A model generated the notes under the pieces. That model was not told where the DNA came from. It worked only from the letters and a program-made list of their open reading frames with translations, and ran no database searches. From assembly GCA_015064245.1 (NCBI GenBank), contig SVSQ01000005.1:1-50327 (forward strand): 50,327 nucleotides of DNA. The letters run 5' to 3'. A program made the translations under genes and the position numbers. Shown here piece after piece: positions 1 through 8,990 of the stretch. Each line of letters begins with the position of its first letter. Position 1 is the stretch's first letter. The stretch comes from Oscillospiraceae bacterium. Its GTDB lineage: Bacteria; Bacillota; Clostridia; Oscillospirales; CAG-272.

Positions 1-216
1 CATAAGCTGCTCGAAAATGTACTTCTTATCCTCTTCGCTGATATCGGGATTGTTCTTTACTGTCTTAGCGTAGATGCCGTACTCATGCTCTGCAGCGAGC
101 GCTGCGCCCTCCTGCATTACGTTGAACTTAGACGCGGGTACCTTACATACAGGGCACTTTTCAGGCGCTGCATCTCCCTCGTGAACGTATCCGCAAACTG
201 AACATACAAATTTCAT
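1..216 (-). CDS. Reverse rubrerythrin / NADH peroxidase-like protein, N-terminal part (truncated by window edge)
   Basis: Reverse translation MKFVCSVCGYVHEGDAAPEKCPVCKVPASKF...: N-terminal rubredoxin-like CxxC/CxxC knuckles; start at 216 with upstream GGAGG-like SD. Confidence 0.8.
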   Translation of the reverse strand, partial: MKFVCSVCGYVHEGDAAPEKCPVCKVPASKFNVMQEGAALAAEHEYGIYAKTVKNNPDISEEDKKYIFEQLM

Positions 217-257
217 AATAAATTTCCTCCAAAATATTTTTTAATTAAGTTTTTATT

Positions 258-674
258 TTAAATTTCAACACAAGCTGAGCAGCGTCCGTAGTAAAGAACC
301 GCCCCGCCTTCAACGGAAAAACCGTGTGCCTCCGTTACTTTTGGCAGTGTCCCGTCTGACACTATGTCACAGACCGCGCCGCAGATCCTGCATTTAGCAT
401 GACTGTGCGGGTAGAGCGTAATATCGAATCTGTCTGCTCCGTCATATACCGGTACTCTCAAAGCCGTACCGTGTCGGACATAGGAATTCAAAACTCTGTA
501 GACCGTAGCTCGTCCTATCTTGGGATCCGCCTTAAATACCTCCTCGCAGATCATCTCTGCCGTAGGGTGGTTTCGCATACTTTCAAAAACTCTGCGAATG
601 GTCTCCTTCTGCTTCGTATTCCGTTCCGCCTTGACCGTAGCAGCTTCATTACACTTCGCTGTTACATTTACCAT
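258..674 (-). CDS. perR: Fur/PerR family transcriptional repressor
   Basis: 138 aa; winged helix (HPTAEMICEEV...GRATVYRVLN), H-rich metal motif (HSHAKCRICG) and C-terminal CxxC; adjacent to reverse rubrerythrin. Confidence 0.88.
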   Translation of the reverse strand: MVNVTAKCNEAATVKAERNTKQKETIRRVFESMRNHPTAEMICEEVFKADPKIGRATVYRVLNSYVRHGTALRVPVYDGADRFDITLYPHSHAKCRICGAVCDIVSDGTLPKVTEAHGFSVEGGAVLYYGRCSACVEI

Positions 675-704
675 TTTCGAAGTTCCTTTCTGTTTTCCGT
701 CTCA

Positions 705-743
705 GCTTAATGATATTATATCTCATTAAGCGCGATTTGTCAA
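705..743 (-). promoter_or_regulatory. perR promoter with overlapping Fur/PerR-type operator
   Basis: Minus-strand TTGACA (738-743) -17 bp- TATAAT (715-720); perfect 9-bp inverted repeat GCTTAATGA(705-713)/TCATTAAGC(723-731) spans the -10. Confidence 0.75.
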
Positions 744-955
744 GGGGTTTTTGAAAATTTCTTAAAAAAATTTTTTCGCGCTCTTTTTCTTAATATTATC
801 TGTCACTTAAAATGGAAATTCATGGATTTTTCAATCTTATATATGCCGCGCCCACGCTTCGTAATCTTTTGTTTACCAAAACCTGTGAATTAAATTCATA
901 AAGTTATGATATACTATCTAAAGTATTTATTGTTCGTTTAAAAAATCTTCTCAGA

Positions 956-1125
956 AGCCGCCGGTCTGTGGGATACGGTGCGCGGGAAGATAACAGGGCT
1001 GCTAAGCCGATGTTTGCTTTTAAGCAACCTCACCGGCTTAACTCTCCTTCGGCGCTTTCAGCCGAACGCAACATCATACATATATCCGGATAAATGCTGT
1101 TTATTCGGAGTTTTCGTTATACGTT
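956..1125 (+). ncRNA. Candidate structured 5' leader of RNase J gene (family unassigned)
   Basis: Stems TAAGCCG(1003-1009)/CGGCTTA(1034-1040) enclosing TTGCTT-TT-AAGCAA (1014-1027); CGGC/GCCG hairpin near 1050-1064; TCCGGATAAA/TTTATTCGGA hairpin near 1085-1109. Confidence 0.45.
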
Positions 1126-1155
1126 TTTTGTTTAAGAAAGGATTTTTAGTATCAA

Positions 1156-2841
1156 ATGTCAAAAAAAGAAAAAACAGATCTCCTTCCTCTGAAGGTATAT
1201 TCCCTGGGCGGAATAGATGAGATCGGAAAGAATATGACTTGCATCGAGTACGGCGACGACATCGTCATCGTTGACTGCGGTCTCGGCTTTCCCGACGACG
1301 AGATGCTCGGAGTAGATCTCGTCATTCCCGACATAACTTATTTGGAAGAAAACAGAGAAAAGGTGCGCGGTATAGTTCTCACCCACGGTCACGAGGACCA
1401 TATCGGCGCTCTCCCCTACGTTCTCAAAACCCTTAACGTTCCCGTCTACGGAACCCGCCTCACTTTAGGAATCGTTGAAAACAAGCTCCTTGAGCACCGT
1501 TTTGAAGAACAGCCCCGTCTTTTCTGCGTTGAAGCGGGAGACGTTATCCGCCTCGGCATATTTACTGCGGAGTTCATACACGTCAACCACTCCATCGCCG
1601 ACGCCTGCGCCATCGCTATAAACACCCCTCAGGGTACGGTCCTTCATTCCGGCGACTTCAAGCTGGATCTCACCCCCATCGAGGGTGACATTATGGATAT
1701 CGCGCGTCTGGGCGAGATCGGAAAAGAAGGCGTACGTCTGCTTCTCTGCGAGTCCACGAACGTCGAGCGTCCCGGCTATACGCCTTCCGAAAAGAACGTT
1801 GGACGTTCTCTTGACGATATCTTCCTGCGCAACACGGATAAGCGTATCGTTATCGCGACATTCTCGTCGAACGTTCAGAGAGTTCAGCAGATAATCAACA
1901 TCAGCGCGAAAATGAACAGAAAAGTGGCGATAACGGGACGGTCGATGCAGAACATCGTAGCCGCCGCTATACGTCTCGGTTATATGAACGTTCCCGACGA
2001 CACTCTTATAGATATAAACGAGATAAGACGCTTTCGTCCCGAAAACCTCACTCTCGTCACCACGGGAAGCCAGGGCGAGCCCATGTCCGCCCTTTACAGA
2101 ATGGCTATGTCCGCTCACGACAAGGTCGAGCTTGGCTCAAAGGACCTGGTAATAATCTCCGCCCACGCTATTCCCGGAAACGAAAAGCTGGTGGGCAAGA
2201 TAGTGAACGAGATGTTCAAAAAGGGCGTAAACGTTCTGTACGATTCTCTTGTAGAGGTCCACGTTTCGGGACACGCCTGCCGCGAGGAGCTCAAGCTGAT
2301 GCACGCTCTGACCAAGCCCGAATACTTCATGCCCGTCCACGGAGAGTATAAGCATCTTACGATGCACAAGGCTCTTGCTGAGGAGATGGGAATGGACAGC
2401 GCAAATATTTTCGTCTCTCCCGACATCGGAAACGTTCTGGAGATAACCGAGGACGACGCAAAATGGAACGGAAGCGTAGCCGCGGGCAAGGTGCTGGTGG
2501 ACGGATACGGCGTCGGCGACGTTGGAAACATCGTTCTGCGCGACAGAAAGCATCTTTCCGAGGACGGACTTATAGTCTGTGTGGCGACCGTTGACAGCCG
2601 CGACGGTTACATCATCTCAGGTCCCGATCTCGTATCAAGAGGCTTCGTTTACGTCAGAGAAGCGGAAGGTCTGATGGAGCAGGCAAGGGCTATCGCAAGA
2701 GACGTTCTTACCGACTGCCTTGACGCGAACAATCAGGACTGGGCTGACGTCAAAAATCAGGTGAGAGACGCTATGACGCGTTTCCTCGCCGCAAAAACAG
2801 GCAGAAAGCCTATGATCCTGCCCGTTATAATGGACATTTAA
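1156..2841 (+). CDS. rnj: Ribonuclease J
   Basis: 561 aa; MBL motif HGHEDHIG, beta-CASP domain, HVSGHA; SD GAAAGGA upstream. Confidence 0.97.
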   Translation: MSKKEKTDLLPLKVYSLGGIDEIGKNMTCIEYGDDIVIVDCGLGFPDDEMLGVDLVIPDITYLEENREKVRGIVLTHGHEDHIGALPYVLKTLNVPVYGTRLTLGIVENKLLEHRFEEQPRLFCVEAGDVIRLGIFTAEFIHVNHSIADACAIAINTPQGTVLHSGDFKLDLTPIEGDIMDIARLGEIGKEGVRLLLCESTNVERPGYTPSEKNVGRSLDDIFLRNTDKRIVIATFSSNVQRVQQIINISAKMNRKVAITGRSMQNIVAAAIRLGYMNVPDDTLIDINEIRRFRPENLTLVTTGSQGEPMSALYRMAMSAHDKVELGSKDLVIISAHAIPGNEKLVGKIVNEMFKKGVNVLYDSLVEVHVSGHACREELKLMHALTKPEYFMPVHGEYKHLTMHKALAEEMGMDSANIFVSPDIGNVLEITEDDAKWNGSVAAGKVLVDGYGVGDVGNIVLRDRKHLSEDGLIVCVATVDSRDGYIISGPDLVSRGFVYVREAEGLMEQARAIARDVLTDCLDANNQDWADVKNQVRDAMTRFLAAKTGRKPMILPVIMDI

Positions 2842-2851
2842 TAAAAGCTCA

Positions 2852-2895
2852 GATACGCTTACGGAATATTATATTCGTGAGCGTATTTATTTTTC
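2852..2895 (+). terminator. Intrinsic terminator after rnj
   Basis: ATACGCTTACGGAATAT / ATATTCGTGAGCGTAT hairpin followed by TTATTTTT. Confidence 0.85.
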
Positions 2896-3047
2896 CGCGG
2901 ATTTTTATATAAAAATTGTAAATTGTGCTATTTTTCCTGTATTTTCTACATTGATTTTTCTGAAAAATATGTTATATTGAAATTATAGATATAATATCAA
3001 TATATTTTTTGTTAAATAAGTAATTCTTCTGTATAATTTATTGTTTA

Positions 3048-3290
3048 TTTTAATAGATTTGTTCGACAAGCTCTTTGACTCATATCAAAATGTTTACGTA
3101 TTTGTAGGGACCGGCCTCCGTGTCAAGAGCATGATTGTAAACTCGACGGTCCACAAAATCTACAAAACACACCCGTCTTTAGCAAATAATTTGTTTCTCT
3201 GCAGGCAGATGCCTGCCGGACCGTCGAGGATTGAAAATCCATAGACGCACGGTCCCTACGAAATGGGGTTGTCGAACATGTCTAATAAAA
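3048..3290. mobile_element. MITE-like non-coding element
   Basis: 22-bp terminal inverted repeats (TTTTAATAGATTTGTTCGACAA / rc TTTTATTAGACATGTTCGACAA, 19/22) with nested inverted repeats GTAGGGACCG(3104-3113)/CGGTCCCTAC(3250-3259) and CTCGACGGTCC/GGACCGTCGAG. Confidence 0.7.
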
Positions 3291-3321
3291 CCGCTATTTC
3301 AATTCAAGGAGGACCTTTAAT

Positions 3322-4713
3322 TTGAAAAGATTTATTACTTTATTATTTATGATATTGCTCTGCTCTCTTATACTCTGCGGATGCGGAGCCTCATGCGAGC
3401 ACGAGTACGGAGATTATAAAATAGACGTTTATCCGACCGACATGGACGACGGTTCCCGCACAAGGACCTGCGCCAAATGCGGAAATACCGAAACGGAAGC
3501 CTTCAGCGCCTCGGTAGGGCTCGATCTTTTCTACCGCGAGGAAGAAAATTTATACGTTTTGCAGGGTATCGGAGAATGCACGGACGCGGTAATAGTCATT
3601 CCGCGCGCTTACGTTACCCATGACGCAGAATACACGGTGGTGGTAATTTCATCAGACGCCTTTAAGGGCTGTAAGTATATCAGAGAAGTTATAATTCCCG
3701 AGGGCGTCAGGGTAATAGGAAATAGAGCCTTTAATTACTGCCCTTCTCTGAAAAAAGTGCACATTCCTTCAACTGTAGAACGAATCGGACCCGAAGTTTT
3801 TAACAGCAGCGCAAACGTCGAAATAGACGTAAGCGAAGATAATCCCTACTATTCGGGAAAGGGCAACTGCCTCGTGGAAAAAGCGAGCGGTACGCTTATC
3901 AGCGGATTTAACAGCAGCGTCATTCCCGACGACTTGGGGATAAAAAAGATAGCGCCATTCGCGTTTTACAAATGTAATGAGCTTAAAGAGATCACTATTC
4001 CCGAAAGCGTCACCGAGATAGGCGAAGAGGCGTTTGCGTGGTGTGAGACTCTTACGAAAGCGACTGTGAAGGGCGCGGAAACTATCGGATACAGCGCTTT
4101 TGGCTACTGCTACGCTCTTGAAAGCGTTGAGCTTCCTAAGAATCTGAAAACGATAGGCGCTGCCGCGTTCACTCACGCCGCGATACGCGAGTTGGTAATT
4201 CCCGAGGGAACAGAGCGCATAGAGCAATCCGCGTTTTCACATTGCGAAAAGCTTGAGACAGTCGATATGGCGGACAGCGTTACGTTTATCGGGACCAGCG
4301 CCTTCGGTAACTGCCATAAACTTTCCCGTATCGAGCTGCCCGCCGATCTTACGGAAATCGGCACTTTCGCATTCTACCAATGCACAAGCTTGCGGTCTTT
4401 GACGATCCCCTCAGGAGTTCGTAACGTCAAAGAACAAACGTTTGCAGGATGCGCGTCTCTTTTGAGCGTAACGGCGCTCGGTGCGGAAAGTATCGGTAAT
4501 TCTGCGTTTGCAGGATGTTACAGACTTGCCGAAATTGCTCTGCCGAAAACTTTGAAAAAGATCGATGGCAGCGCTTTTTATAACTGCGGAGCAATTACAA
4601 GCGTAAGCTTTGAAGGCACGAAGACAGAATGGGAAGCAGTCGCAAACGACGATAGACAGTTGAAAACCTTAACCGTAAAATGCGCTGACGGAAACGTCGA
4701 AGCGTCGAACTAA
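3322..4713 (+). CDS. BspA-like leucine-rich repeat (LRR_5) lipoprotein, paralog 1
   Basis: 463 aa; lipobox LILCGC; CxHEYG...CxxC N-terminal region; repeated IGxxAFxxCxxLxxIxIPxxVTxIG units. Confidence 0.93.
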   Translation: MKRFITLLFMILLCSLILCGCGASCEHEYGDYKIDVYPTDMDDGSRTRTCAKCGNTETEAFSASVGLDLFYREEENLYVLQGIGECTDAVIVIPRAYVTHDAEYTVVVISSDAFKGCKYIREVIIPEGVRVIGNRAFNYCPSLKKVHIPSTVERIGPEVFNSSANVEIDVSEDNPYYSGKGNCLVEKASGTLISGFNSSVIPDDLGIKKIAPFAFYKCNELKEITIPESVTEIGEEAFAWCETLTKATVKGAETIGYSAFGYCYALESVELPKNLKTIGAAAFTHAAIRELVIPEGTERIEQSAFSHCEKLETVDMADSVTFIGTSAFGNCHKLSRIELPADLTEIGTFAFYQCTSLRSLTIPSGVRNVKEQTFAGCASLLSVTALGAESIGNSAFAGCYRLAEIALPKTLKKIDGSAFYNCGAITSVSFEGTKTEWEAVANDDRQLKTLTVKCADGNVEASN

Positions 4714-4725
4714 AGGAGAGCGCCT

Positions 4726-6087
4726 ATGATCAAAAAAATTTTTGTATTATTATTTGCTTGTATATGTCTTTTCTCAGCGTTTACCGCCTGCGCGGAGGAG
4801 CACGTCCACGAATACGGCGAGTGGTCGGTGACCAAAGATGCGGAATGTGAAAGTCTCGGAACGAAAGAACGTCTCTGCTCCTGCGGCGAAAAAGAGCAGG
4901 GATATCTATCCGCCCTCGGACACACCTTTGAAAATAACGTCTGCGTCCTGTGCGAAGCAAAAGCCAGCGAGGGATTCTGGTTCGAAAGCTACGGAGACGG
5001 CACCTGCTGTATAACCGGCTTCGGCAAATGCACCGATTTCGAATTGATCTTCCCTACCCATTCTCCGAGCGGTGACAGAGTCATTGACATCCGTGATACA
5101 GTTGTACCTCGCGACGGCACGATAAGAAAGATCGTTTTTCCGAACACTTTGATAGATCTGGACGAATTCAACGGATTTCGCGGACTTGAAACCGTGGTTA
5201 TCCCCACGATAACTGAGATCCAAAGTGTTTTCAAGAACTGTCCCGATCTGAAAAACATCTGTATCCCCGCAGATCTTACCTGCGTTTACTCCGACGCTTT
5301 TGCAGGCTCTGTTTATTACAACGATCCAAATAATTGGGAGAACGGCGCTCTGTATCTTGAAAATTATCTGCTGACGGTCAAAGCCGACGTGGGCGAGAGC
5401 TTCGCGGTCAAGAAAGGAACCATACTGATCGCCCGATACGCCTTCCGCGATTGCGTTGGTCTAACTGACGTGATCCTGCCCGAAAGCACTGAAAAGATTG
5501 GCTACGGCGCATTTTACACCTGCGGCGCTCTTAAAGAGCTTCATCTGCCCAAAAACGTTTCGAGAGTTGAACTCGGATTCAACAGAAATCTAAAAAAGAT
5601 AACGGTAGACAAAAATAATCCCGTCTATCACGTGGACGGAAACTGTCTGATAGAGACTGAAAATAAAAATCTGGTCTACGGAGTAGGAAGCTGCGTCATT
5701 CCGACCGACGGAAGCGTGACGAGTATAGCCAATTCCGCCTTCTACCAATGCGATACGCTGACTGAGCTTGTGATCCCCGAAGCGATAACCGAGATCGGCT
5801 ACGGCGCGTTCTCCGATTGCAAGAATCTGAAGAGCGCAACTCTACACCGGAATATCGATATAATAAACAGAAGAGTATTCCGAAACTGCTCGGCGCTTGA
5901 AAGGCTCGATATAGGAAAACCAAGCATTTTCAATCCTTTAGCAATTGATGGATGCTCAAATCTTAAGGAGATAATCTATCACGGAACTAAAGAGGAATGG
6001 GAAAATATGTGCAAAACGTGGGACTTGGAACTAAAACTCAGCTACACCGTCGTCTGCACAGACGGAACTATCGAAAAAACGAAATAA
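4726..6087 (+). CDS. BspA-like LRR_5 lipoprotein, paralog 2
   Basis: 453 aa; signal peptide with FTACAE lipobox; HEYGEW motif; LRR_5 repeats. Confidence 0.92.
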   Translation: MIKKIFVLLFACICLFSAFTACAEEHVHEYGEWSVTKDAECESLGTKERLCSCGEKEQGYLSALGHTFENNVCVLCEAKASEGFWFESYGDGTCCITGFGKCTDFELIFPTHSPSGDRVIDIRDTVVPRDGTIRKIVFPNTLIDLDEFNGFRGLETVVIPTITEIQSVFKNCPDLKNICIPADLTCVYSDAFAGSVYYNDPNNWENGALYLENYLLTVKADVGESFAVKKGTILIARYAFRDCVGLTDVILPESTEKIGYGAFYTCGALKELHLPKNVSRVELGFNRNLKKITVDKNNPVYHVDGNCLIETENKNLVYGVGSCVIPTDGSVTSIANSAFYQCDTLTELVIPEAITEIGYGAFSDCKNLKSATLHRNIDIINRRVFRNCSALERLDIGKPSIFNPLAIDGCSNLKEIIYHGTKEEWENMCKTWDLELKLSYTVVCTDGTIEKTK

Positions 6088-6107
6088 GAGGAGGAAGAAA
6101 AAATTAT

Positions 6108-7517
6108 ATGAAAAAAAGATTTTTTATAATTTTTGCTATCATTATACTTTGCGCGGGCGCATTTTTCGCCTGCGAAGAAGAAAAAGTCTGTAACCACGAA
6201 TACGGAGAGTGGGAGATAACCCGTTTTCCCGCAGAAATGGAGCCGGGAGAGCGTGCAACGGTCTGCACTGTCTGTAATGAGACGATCACCGAGCAGATAA
6301 ACTATTCCGTCGGACTTGAATACGGTTACCGTAATGAAAACGGGACTGCTTTCGTTACGGGACTCGGAAGCTGTACGGACGAGATCATATATATTCCAAG
6401 TACATTTGAAGGTTGTCCCGTTACAGAAATAAAAAGCAGAGCCTATCTTGGCGCAGGAAACACCAAAGCGGTGATAATTCCCGATACGGTAAAGATCATA
6501 GGTTTTGAGTCAATGACCGGAGATTCTATCGAAACCGTCTATCTTCCAAGAAGCGTTGGGATGATGGACGCCGGTGCCTTTGACAGCCGTCAAAACATTA
6601 AAAATATCTATATCGAAGAGAATTCAAATTATAAGTATGAAGGAAACTGTATTATAGATCTAAGCAAAAAGACGCTTATGCGCGCCTTTGGAGACGCGGT
6701 CATTCCAAACGACGGAAGCGTTGAGATAATAGAATTCTCGGCATTTGCCTATAACGATACCATTAAAAGCGTAACTATTCCGGAAAGCGTTAAGGTCATA
6801 CAGCCCAGCGCCTTTGCAGAATGCACGGCGCTTGAAGAGGTGATATTTTCCGAAGGACTGACCGACCTTGGCAGACTTGCGTTTTCAGACTGTACCGCTC
6901 TGAAAAAAGTAAATCTCCCGAGCACGCTGACAAATATGGGTGACGCTGTTTTCAGAGACTGTACGGCTATTGAAAGCGTTACACTTGCAGAAGGACTTGA
7001 GTTTTTGGGCGAATATGCTTTTGATAATTGCACATCGCTGAAAAACGTTACCTTGCCCGCAAGTCTGAAGACCGTAATGAATGGCGCGTTTGACGGCTCC
7101 GGACTCACCGAGATTTTTATTCCAAAAGGAATCACAAAATTAGAAAACAGGGCGTTCAGCGCTTGCCACTCTCTTACAAGCCTGATCTTTGAGGAAGGAT
7201 TTGCGGCAAAAATTGATTCACAGGCATTCTACGACTGTACAGCGCTTGAAAGCGTTGCGCTTCCGAGCAGTATTACCGTCATTACCGAACGAATGTTCGA
7301 GGGATGCACTAGCCTTTCAAAAATAACTGTACCAAACACCGTAACGAGCATCGAATCCTGCGCTTTCGCGCGCTGCCCTCTTAAAACGATTGAATTCCAA
7401 GGCACTACGGGAGAGTGGAGAAGGATCAAAAAATTCAAAGCCGACGGTCTTGACTGGAACGGCTCTACCGGTGAATACACCGTCGTCTGCACCAACGGAA
7501 CCGTTGAAAAATCATAG
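6108..7517 (+). CDS. BspA-like LRR_5 lipoprotein, paralog 3
   Basis: Start moved from ORF-track 5997 to MKKRFFIIFAIIILCAGAFFACEEE at 6108 (SD GAGGAGG upstream); HEYGEW motif; LRR_5 repeats. Confidence 0.92.
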   Translation: MKKRFFIIFAIIILCAGAFFACEEEKVCNHEYGEWEITRFPAEMEPGERATVCTVCNETITEQINYSVGLEYGYRNENGTAFVTGLGSCTDEIIYIPSTFEGCPVTEIKSRAYLGAGNTKAVIIPDTVKIIGFESMTGDSIETVYLPRSVGMMDAGAFDSRQNIKNIYIEENSNYKYEGNCIIDLSKKTLMRAFGDAVIPNDGSVEIIEFSAFAYNDTIKSVTIPESVKVIQPSAFAECTALEEVIFSEGLTDLGRLAFSDCTALKKVNLPSTLTNMGDAVFRDCTAIESVTLAEGLEFLGEYAFDNCTSLKNVTLPASLKTVMNGAFDGSGLTEIFIPKGITKLENRAFSACHSLTSLIFEEGFAAKIDSQAFYDCTALESVALPSSITVITERMFEGCTSLSKITVPNTVTSIESCAFARCPLKTIEFQGTTGEWRRIKKFKADGLDWNGSTGEYTVVCTNGTVEKS

Positions 7518-7815
7518 TTGCTTGCAACAATATCACGCTGACACAGTCAGTATATCACTTCCAAATATGATTATGGCTTTTGTGTACACAAAAGCAGCAC
7601 TTGTCAGGAAAATTGCCAAGACATAGATGAACATAAAAAGGCTCCCTTGTGTAAAGGGAGGCTGATTCCCGCCCGATAGTAACAAAAAGGAGTACGGACA
7701 AATTTATCCGTACTCCTTTTGTATTTCGGTAGATAAAACCTGCTTTATCGCAGGCACCCCTTGCAAGGGGTTCTTTTGAACTGCCCCGCATTGTGCGCAC
7801 AATGCGGGGCAGTTC
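7517..7815. repeat. Dense intergenic palindrome array
   Basis: Successive inverted repeats: GTTGC-TT-GCAAC, GCTTTTGTGTACACAAAAGC (7576-7595), CTCCCTT/AAGGGAG, AAAAGGAGTACGGA/TCCGTACTCCTTTT, CCCCTTGCAAGGGG (7757-7770), perfect 38-bp palindrome 7778-7815. Confidence 0.85.
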
Positions 7816-7824
7816 GCTTTTCTG

Positions 7825-8970
7825 TTATTTCTTCATCAAATTCCCGTCAAGGCATTTCACGGTATAAGCAACCATACCGTAATCCCAGTAATCCTTCTTT
7901 TCGATACTTTCCCATCTTTTTACAGTGCCGTCGAACTTGATAAGCGTAAGCACCTTACATTCGCGGAACGCTTCCTTTCCGATAACTGTAACGTTTTCGG
8001 GAATAGTCATCGAAGAAAGGAGCCAGCACCCCTTGAAAAGACCGTCCTCTATTTTGGTCACTCCGGCGGGAAGTCCTGCTGTGGTCAGTTTTGCGCAGCC
8101 TCTGAAGGCGTGCTCACCTATGGATGTTACGCCCTTGCCGATCTGCAGCTTTGTCATTTCAGAGCATCCGCTGAACGCCCACGGACCTATCTCGGTCACA
8201 GCATCGGGAATGATCATCTCCAAAATATTCGAGCATCCTCTGAACGCGCTGTCGCCTATATAATTCAGCGACTTCGGAAGCGGCATACCTATGATACCGA
8301 TGCAGCCGTTGAATGCGCTGTCGCCTATCTTGGTGAGCGTATCGGGCATAGAGGCGTTCGTAAGCGCGGAGCAGCCCTTGAAGGTCTCCGCCTGTATCTC
8401 GCCGATCTTTCTCGGTATCATGATGTTGGTGATACGGATACAGTAGATAAACGCCTGCTTTCCGAGATATTCCAAGCTGTCCGGCAGATCGATCTCTTTA
8501 AGCGCGGTACAGCCTCTGAAAGCCTCGTCTCCGAGGGAAACTATACCGTCGTGCAGATTGATCTCCGTAAGAGAGGTGCATCCGCCGAAAGCCGCGGTTC
8601 CTATTTCGGTAACGCTCTCGGGTATGACTATCTTGATAACGTGCTGTCTGGACTCAAAAGCGCTGTCCCCTATCTTGACCACGGGGAGCTCGTCGTAAAA
8701 CTCGGGAATATTAACGGTCTTTGCGCTTCCGGTGTACTCCTTCAGTATGTAACCGCTGCTATCCTCGTTAAGCTCAAAGCCAAGTCCGCCGTTTGCAAGG
8801 TTGGGATCCTGCGCCTCGTCTTTGAAATAATAGAGCAGTCCCGAAACTATCAGCGCGGCGAAAAGAACGAGAATGATACCTTGCTTTTTGGTCATTCTGA
8901 AGCCTTTTCTTTTTCTGTATTTTGGCGGCTTGGGCATTTTCTTTGCGTACGGATTATACTTGTAATTCAT
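7825..8970 (-). CDS. LRR_5 protein with N-terminal transmembrane helix, paralog 4
   Basis: 381 aa; basic cytoplasmic N-terminus then IILVLFAALIVSGLLYYF helix; LRR_5 repeats; same C-terminal motif as paralogs 1-3. Confidence 0.9.
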   Translation of the reverse strand: MNYKYNPYAKKMPKPPKYRKRKGFRMTKKQGIILVLFAALIVSGLLYYFKDEAQDPNLANGGLGFELNEDSSGYILKEYTGSAKTVNIPEFYDELPVVKIGDSAFESRQHVIKIVIPESVTEIGTAAFGGCTSLTEINLHDGIVSLGDEAFRGCTALKEIDLPDSLEYLGKQAFIYCIRITNIMIPRKIGEIQAETFKGCSALTNASMPDTLTKIGDSAFNGCIGIIGMPLPKSLNYIGDSAFRGCSNILEMIIPDAVTEIGPWAFSGCSEMTKLQIGKGVTSIGEHAFRGCAKLTTAGLPAGVTKIEDGLFKGCWLLSSMTIPENVTVIGKEAFRECKVLTLIKFDGTVKRWESIEKKDYWDYGMVAYTVKCLDGNLMKK

Positions 8971-8990
8971 ATAGGTTCATCCTTTCATAT

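Noticed and set aside
3041-3244. 67-aa ORF
   Set aside because: Lies inside the MITE-like element; translation is of inverted repeats.
5997-6107. N-terminal extension of LRR paralog 3
   Set aside because: Overlaps end of paralog 2 and would bury the signal peptide; start at 6108 has an SD and lipobox.
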